A DNA stretch of 6,229 nt from Planctomycetota bacterium (GTDB lineage: Bacteria > Planctomycetota > Phycisphaerae > Sedimentisphaerales > SM23-30), in NCBI GenBank assembly GCA_029573975.1, contig JAKQBU010000293.1, positions 1 through 6,229 of the forward strand, given 5' to 3'. Each line of letters begins with the position of its first letter. The first letter of the stretch is position 1. A model generated the notes under the pieces. That model was given only the letters and a program-made list of their open reading frames with translations, had not been told where the DNA came from and made no database searches. Positions 6,140-6,229 of this stretch are shown in pieces. A program made the translations under genes and the position numbers.

Positions 6140-6229
6140 GTGGCACAGAGTACCCCCAAAGGATTTCGATTGCATATAGGGATTTTCGGCCGGCGGAATG
6201 TGGGCAAGTCCAGCCTGCTGAACGCGATT
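6140..6229 (+). CDS. hydF: [FeFe] hydrogenase maturation GTPase HydF, 3' partial
   Basis: Thirty codons are visible before the window ends. HydF is the GTPase and scaffold on which the di-iron subcluster is assembled and from which it is transferred to apo-HydA. The start is GTG at 6140, preceded by GAGG at 6126-6129 (10-base spacing) and 14 bases after the aspA stop. The N-terminus reads MAQSTPKGFRLHIGIFGRRN, followed by VGKSSLLNAI. The P-loop GRRNVGKS (residues 17-24) and the STPK-x3-RLHIGIFG lead-in are typical of HydF rather than of Era/Der GTPases, and the context agrees. The C-terminal [4Fe-4S] cluster-binding domain lies outside the window. Confidence 0.92.
   Translation, partial: MAQSTPKGFRLHIGIFGRRNVGKSSLLNAI

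Noticed and set aside
1..6229. CRISPR arrays, tRNA or rRNA genes, insertion sequences, phage genes
   Set aside because: Coding is nearly continuous with gaps under 100 bases. I saw no repeat arrays, transposase motifs or structural RNA signatures.

Overview
The window is a dense, one-direction (+ strand) [FeFe]-hydrogenase locus. It runs from the end of a NADH-binding hydrogenase subunit, through the catalytic subunit, into the genes that build the active-site H-cluster. The genes present (NAD-linked [FeFe] hydrogenase, HydG, HydF) point to a strictly anaerobic, fermentative or syntrophic bacterium. Base composition is moderately GC-rich. Nothing in the sequence fixes the phylum.

Region 1 (1-2913) holds the structural genes. 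The window opens inside a NuoF-like hydB, whose N-terminus lies upstream. After 15 bases comes hydA, a 640-residue monomeric-type catalytic subunit with a [2Fe-2S] domain, a His-ligated [4Fe-4S] cluster, a two-[4Fe-4S] ferredoxin domain and the H-cluster domain. Together with an expected NuoE-like HydC encoded upstream (not seen here), these would form a soluble HydABC enzyme exchanging electrons between NAD(H) and H2, possibly with ferredoxin (bifurcation). HydB lacks the C-terminal ferredoxin domain and HydA lacks the extra C-terminal [2Fe-2S] domain known from some bifurcating enzymes.

Region 2 (2914-3008) is the only real intergenic gap. It contains a strong 12-bp hairpin followed by a T-rich run, a good intrinsic terminator. 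Just upstream is a promoter-like TTGCCT-N17-TATAAT whose predicted start would fall almost at the foot of the hairpin.

Region 3 (3009-6229) is a tightly packed maturation operon: hydG (tyrosine lyase making the Fe(CO)(CN)-cysteine synthon), a small ACT-like protein of the TM1266 hydrogenase-regulator type, an aspartate ammonia-lyase family gene, and the first 30 codons of hydF (GTPase/scaffold). hydE is not in the window. The lyase in the middle of the maturation genes is the most suggestive element. It could supply ammonium for the bridgehead nitrogen of the azadithiolate ligand, and it differs from textbook aspartase/fumarase at two active-site-linked motifs. The gene families are all recognisable. 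The points worth a second look are the lyase, an unusual H-cluster L1 motif (TSCSPGW), the reduced cofactor content of HydB, and the promoter/hairpin arrangement between the two units.
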